Assembly (NCBI GenBank): GCA_027009605.1
Contig: JALVCY010000708.1
Location: forward strand, 1 to 6,233
Direction: 5' to 3'
Source of the DNA: Saprospiraceae bacterium
Lineage (GTDB): Bacteria > Bacteroidota > Bacteroidia > Chitinophagales > Saprospiraceae
DNA: 6,233 nucleotides
In this document: positions 4,490-6,233 of the stretch, one piece after another
Layout: each line of letters begins with the position of its first letter
How positions within the stretch are numbered: the first letter of the stretch is position 1
Position numbers and translations under genes: made by a program
The notes under the pieces: model-generated
Database searches by the model: none
Told to the model about the DNA's origin: nothing
The model's input: the letters and a program-made list of their open reading frames with translations, nothing else

Positions 4490-6233
4490 TTAGTTTCTCT
4501 GGATAAATAATTTCCCGGAATGAAATTTTCGTTTGGCATGAGCTGTGAATAGTACGACCGTGTAAAAGCCGGGATTCAAATCATCAATGAAATAACGCTT
4601 GTTTGAAGATGCGTTAAATTCTTTGACAATCTGACCTAAAGCGTTGTAAATGAATAGTTTAGCGTCGGGCGTGTCATAGTCCGGATTGTATGATAAACGA
4701 AAGAAATCACTTGTCGGATTGGGGCCGATGACCAAGTCGTTGTCGCTGATAGTCCACGGTCTAAGCTGGGAGATAATAGTATATGTAAAGGCTTCGGCCG
4801 TACAAATGCCGAATACGTCTTGAGAGAATATTGTTTTATTAATTTCACTGCCGACCGGTGTTTCGGGGTAGGGTTTGATTTGATAGGCAATGGGAGGGGC
4901 GGAGAATAAATTTTTTGATGAATATTGAAATTTGAAGAATTTAGGGTTTATTTTAATTTGAGTGGATTTTGGGCTATAGATTAGTTTAAAGGTGGCGGGG
5001 TTCAAGTTTTTGTCTAAGGAGTCTGTAACGTAGGTCTCTTCGTTAAACGATGAAACTTCAAGTTGGTAGGTGATGGCTTGGTCTGTAGAAATCAGATGGT
5101 TGGCTGTTTTTCCGTAAGGAAATGAATGGATGGCGCAATCGCTAAAGCCGGTCGTGGTGATGCTAATAAAGCCTCTATCCGAAAAAACAGTTTGTTTTTC
5201 TCCTAGCTTTTCTTGCAAGATGGTCGTCTTATATTTAATGTCTGATGTGCTTGGATAATGGCGAAGCACAATCTCCTTGGAAGCAAAAGGCGGAATACTA
5301 TCAAATCGCCAAGTGAAACGATTGGTCAAAGAGTCATAAGACTCAAAGAAAGGTTCGGTGTTAATCACTGATAAGGCAGAGTTCAATTGGAGACTAATCC
5401 AGCCCGATTCCGTAAAGGCCCCATCGTTTTTTACTAAAAGAATAGAGTTGTTTTGCATGCCGGGAACAAACAAAAAAGCACTTAGCCGGTGTTCCTTTTT
5501 TTGGGGGATGAGCCCAAAATCCAAGTTTTGATGGGTATGGTCAATAGTGTCAAAGACAAAAGTATAGGAAGCACTATCCGTAGTGAGAACCCATTGGTCG
5601 AAGTCTAATAATGGTTTACAGGTATAGGTTTGTTCAAGGACTCCGTCGAAGCTGAAATCCCCATCCTGATTGGATATTTGCCAATATCCATTGTCCTTTT
5701 TGATTCCTAACAGGTTAGGAATGCCCGGCTCTTCTGCATCTTGGATTTTATTTTGGTTTTTATCATAGAAGAAGGTCCCGCGAATAAATCCCAAACAATT
5801 AAGCTTGTCTTGTGTATTGCAATCGTAGCCATTGTTATGAATCGAAACTTGAGTGTAAGGAGTGATTTTGTCACACAAAAAATGACAGGCATTAAGATGT
5901 TGATTATCTTCAATGAAAAGATTATCCAAGAAGTAGTCGTTGTGGTCGATGTCTGAGATGTCATAAAGCCCCACATTATAAGCAATGGACAGGTTTTTAA
6001 TGCTTTTAAGGTTGTGTAATCCATGAAGATCAACCAAATAGGTGGATTGAATGGCTAGTTCATCACACGAGTCCAGCTGGCTTAAACCTACTAAGTTGTG
6101 GATATCCGTTCCGGTAATTTGAAGATTAGTAGGATGCTTGCAGTTCGGATAGTTTTCTGCAAAGTGGTCAACTTCTTCTTGACTGCTCAGTCCGGTGGGG
6201 CATTGAGCTGATAGCCAAGATGTAAGAAAGATT
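4490..6233 (-). CDS. T9SS-secreted leucine-rich-repeat / SdrD-B-like protein (5' end cut)
   Basis: The frame stays open to the window edge, giving 580 visible residues; only the first few are missing. The visible N-terminus (IFLTSWLSAQ) is the tail of a signal peptide, cleaved probably after residue 9 or 10. Next come CPTG and a second Cys at 31, then a leucine-rich, receptor-L-like region (about 35-145) with repeated LxGLxxL and LxI patterns. Residues about 147-205 match an SdrD B-like fold (GFIRGTFFYDKNQNKIQDAEEPGI, read in two parts). A long beta-rich region (about 240-485) includes a conserved-repeat-like domain (about 385-475) of the kind often found before the tail in such proteins. Residues about 495-580 form the type A sorting domain: GPNPTSDFF, LFIYNALGQIVKEF, LNPGFYTVVL and a basic C-terminus. 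It is expected to cross the outer membrane by type IX secretion and be surface-attached or released. The ligand is unknown. An internal TTG at 6037 is not the start, because homologous sequence continues upstream. Confidence 0.85.
   Translation of the reverse strand, partial: IFLTSWLSAQCPTGLSSQEEVDHFAENYPNCKHPTNLQITGTDIHNLVGLSQLDSCDELAIQSTYLVDLHGLHNLKSIKNLSIAYNVGLYDISDIDHNDYFLDNLFIEDNQHLNACHFLCDKITPYTQVSIHNNGYDCNTQDKLNCLGFIRGTFFYDKNQNKIQDAEEPGIPNLLGIKKDNGYWQISNQDGDFSFDGVLEQTYTCKPLLDFDQWVLTTDSASYTFVFDTIDHTHQNLDFGLIPQKKEHRLSAFLFVPGMQNNSILLVKNDGAFTESGWISLQLNSALSVINTEPFFESYDSLTNRFTWRFDSIPPFASKEIVLRHYPSTSDIKYKTTILQEKLGEKQTVFSDRGFISITTTGFSDCAIHSFPYGKTANHLISTDQAITYQLEVSSFNEETYVTDSLDKNLNPATFKLIYSPKSTQIKINPKFFKFQYSSKNLFSAPPIAYQIKPYPETPVGSEINKTIFSQDVFGICTAEAFTYTIISQLRPWTISDNDLVIGPNPTSDFFRLSYNPDYDTPDAKLFIYNALGQIVKEFNASSNKRYFIDDLNPGFYTVVLFTAHAKRKFHSGKLFIQRN

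Noticed and set aside
5741..5956. Plus-strand frame opposite the T9SS protein gene
   Set aside because: The minus-strand frame encodes recognisable SdrD-B-like and leucine-rich sequence; the opposite frame is a shadow.

Overview
The window looks like chromosomal DNA from a member of the Bacteroidota. The evidence is a C-terminal type IX secretion sorting domain on the large minus-strand protein, three lipoprotein signal peptides, start codons without clear Shine-Dalgarno sequences, promoter-like sites of the TTTG / TAnnTTTG type, and REP-like intergenic hairpins of a style common in that phylum. Genus cannot be fixed from the sequence; a Saprospiria, Flavobacteriia or Cytophagia member would fit.

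Layout. Positions 1-442 are non-coding: a 163-bp tandem duplication built from short AGTTGA modules, then an AT-rich spacer. From a probable promoter at 443-473 run two plus-strand lipoprotein genes: an MbnP-like protein (601-1335) and a MauG/MbnH-like di-heme peroxidase-family protein (1445-2488). A 60-bp near-palindromic mini-element sits between them. A YceI-family lipoprotein (2603-3265) follows behind its own -10-type site. Positions 3266-3895 form a 630-bp repeat-rich intergenic region: four REP-like hairpins arranged two against two, wrapped in a second repeat family and an outer inverted repeat. Then come a dCMP deaminase (3896-4333, +) and, convergent to it, a T9SS-exported leucine-rich-repeat / SdrD-B-like protein (4490 to the window end, -) that lacks only its first few residues.

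How the genes work together. MbnP and MbnH are known partners in methanobactin operons: the di-heme enzyme oxidises a tryptophan of MbnP to kynurenine, which the protein needs to bind copper. The pair here carries matching features, including Tyr296 at the position where classical peroxidases have a distal Met heme ligand, but no methanobactin gene is visible. I read it as a periplasmic or outer-membrane-anchored module for protein oxidation and metal binding. The YceI lipoprotein, a lipocalin-like carrier family, is a possible but unproven associate. The dCMP deaminase is nucleotide housekeeping and the T9SS protein is a surface or secreted protein; neither has an evident link to the pair.

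The most notable points are the MbnP/MbnH-like pair and the layered intergenic repeats. Nothing here proves a wholly new system.
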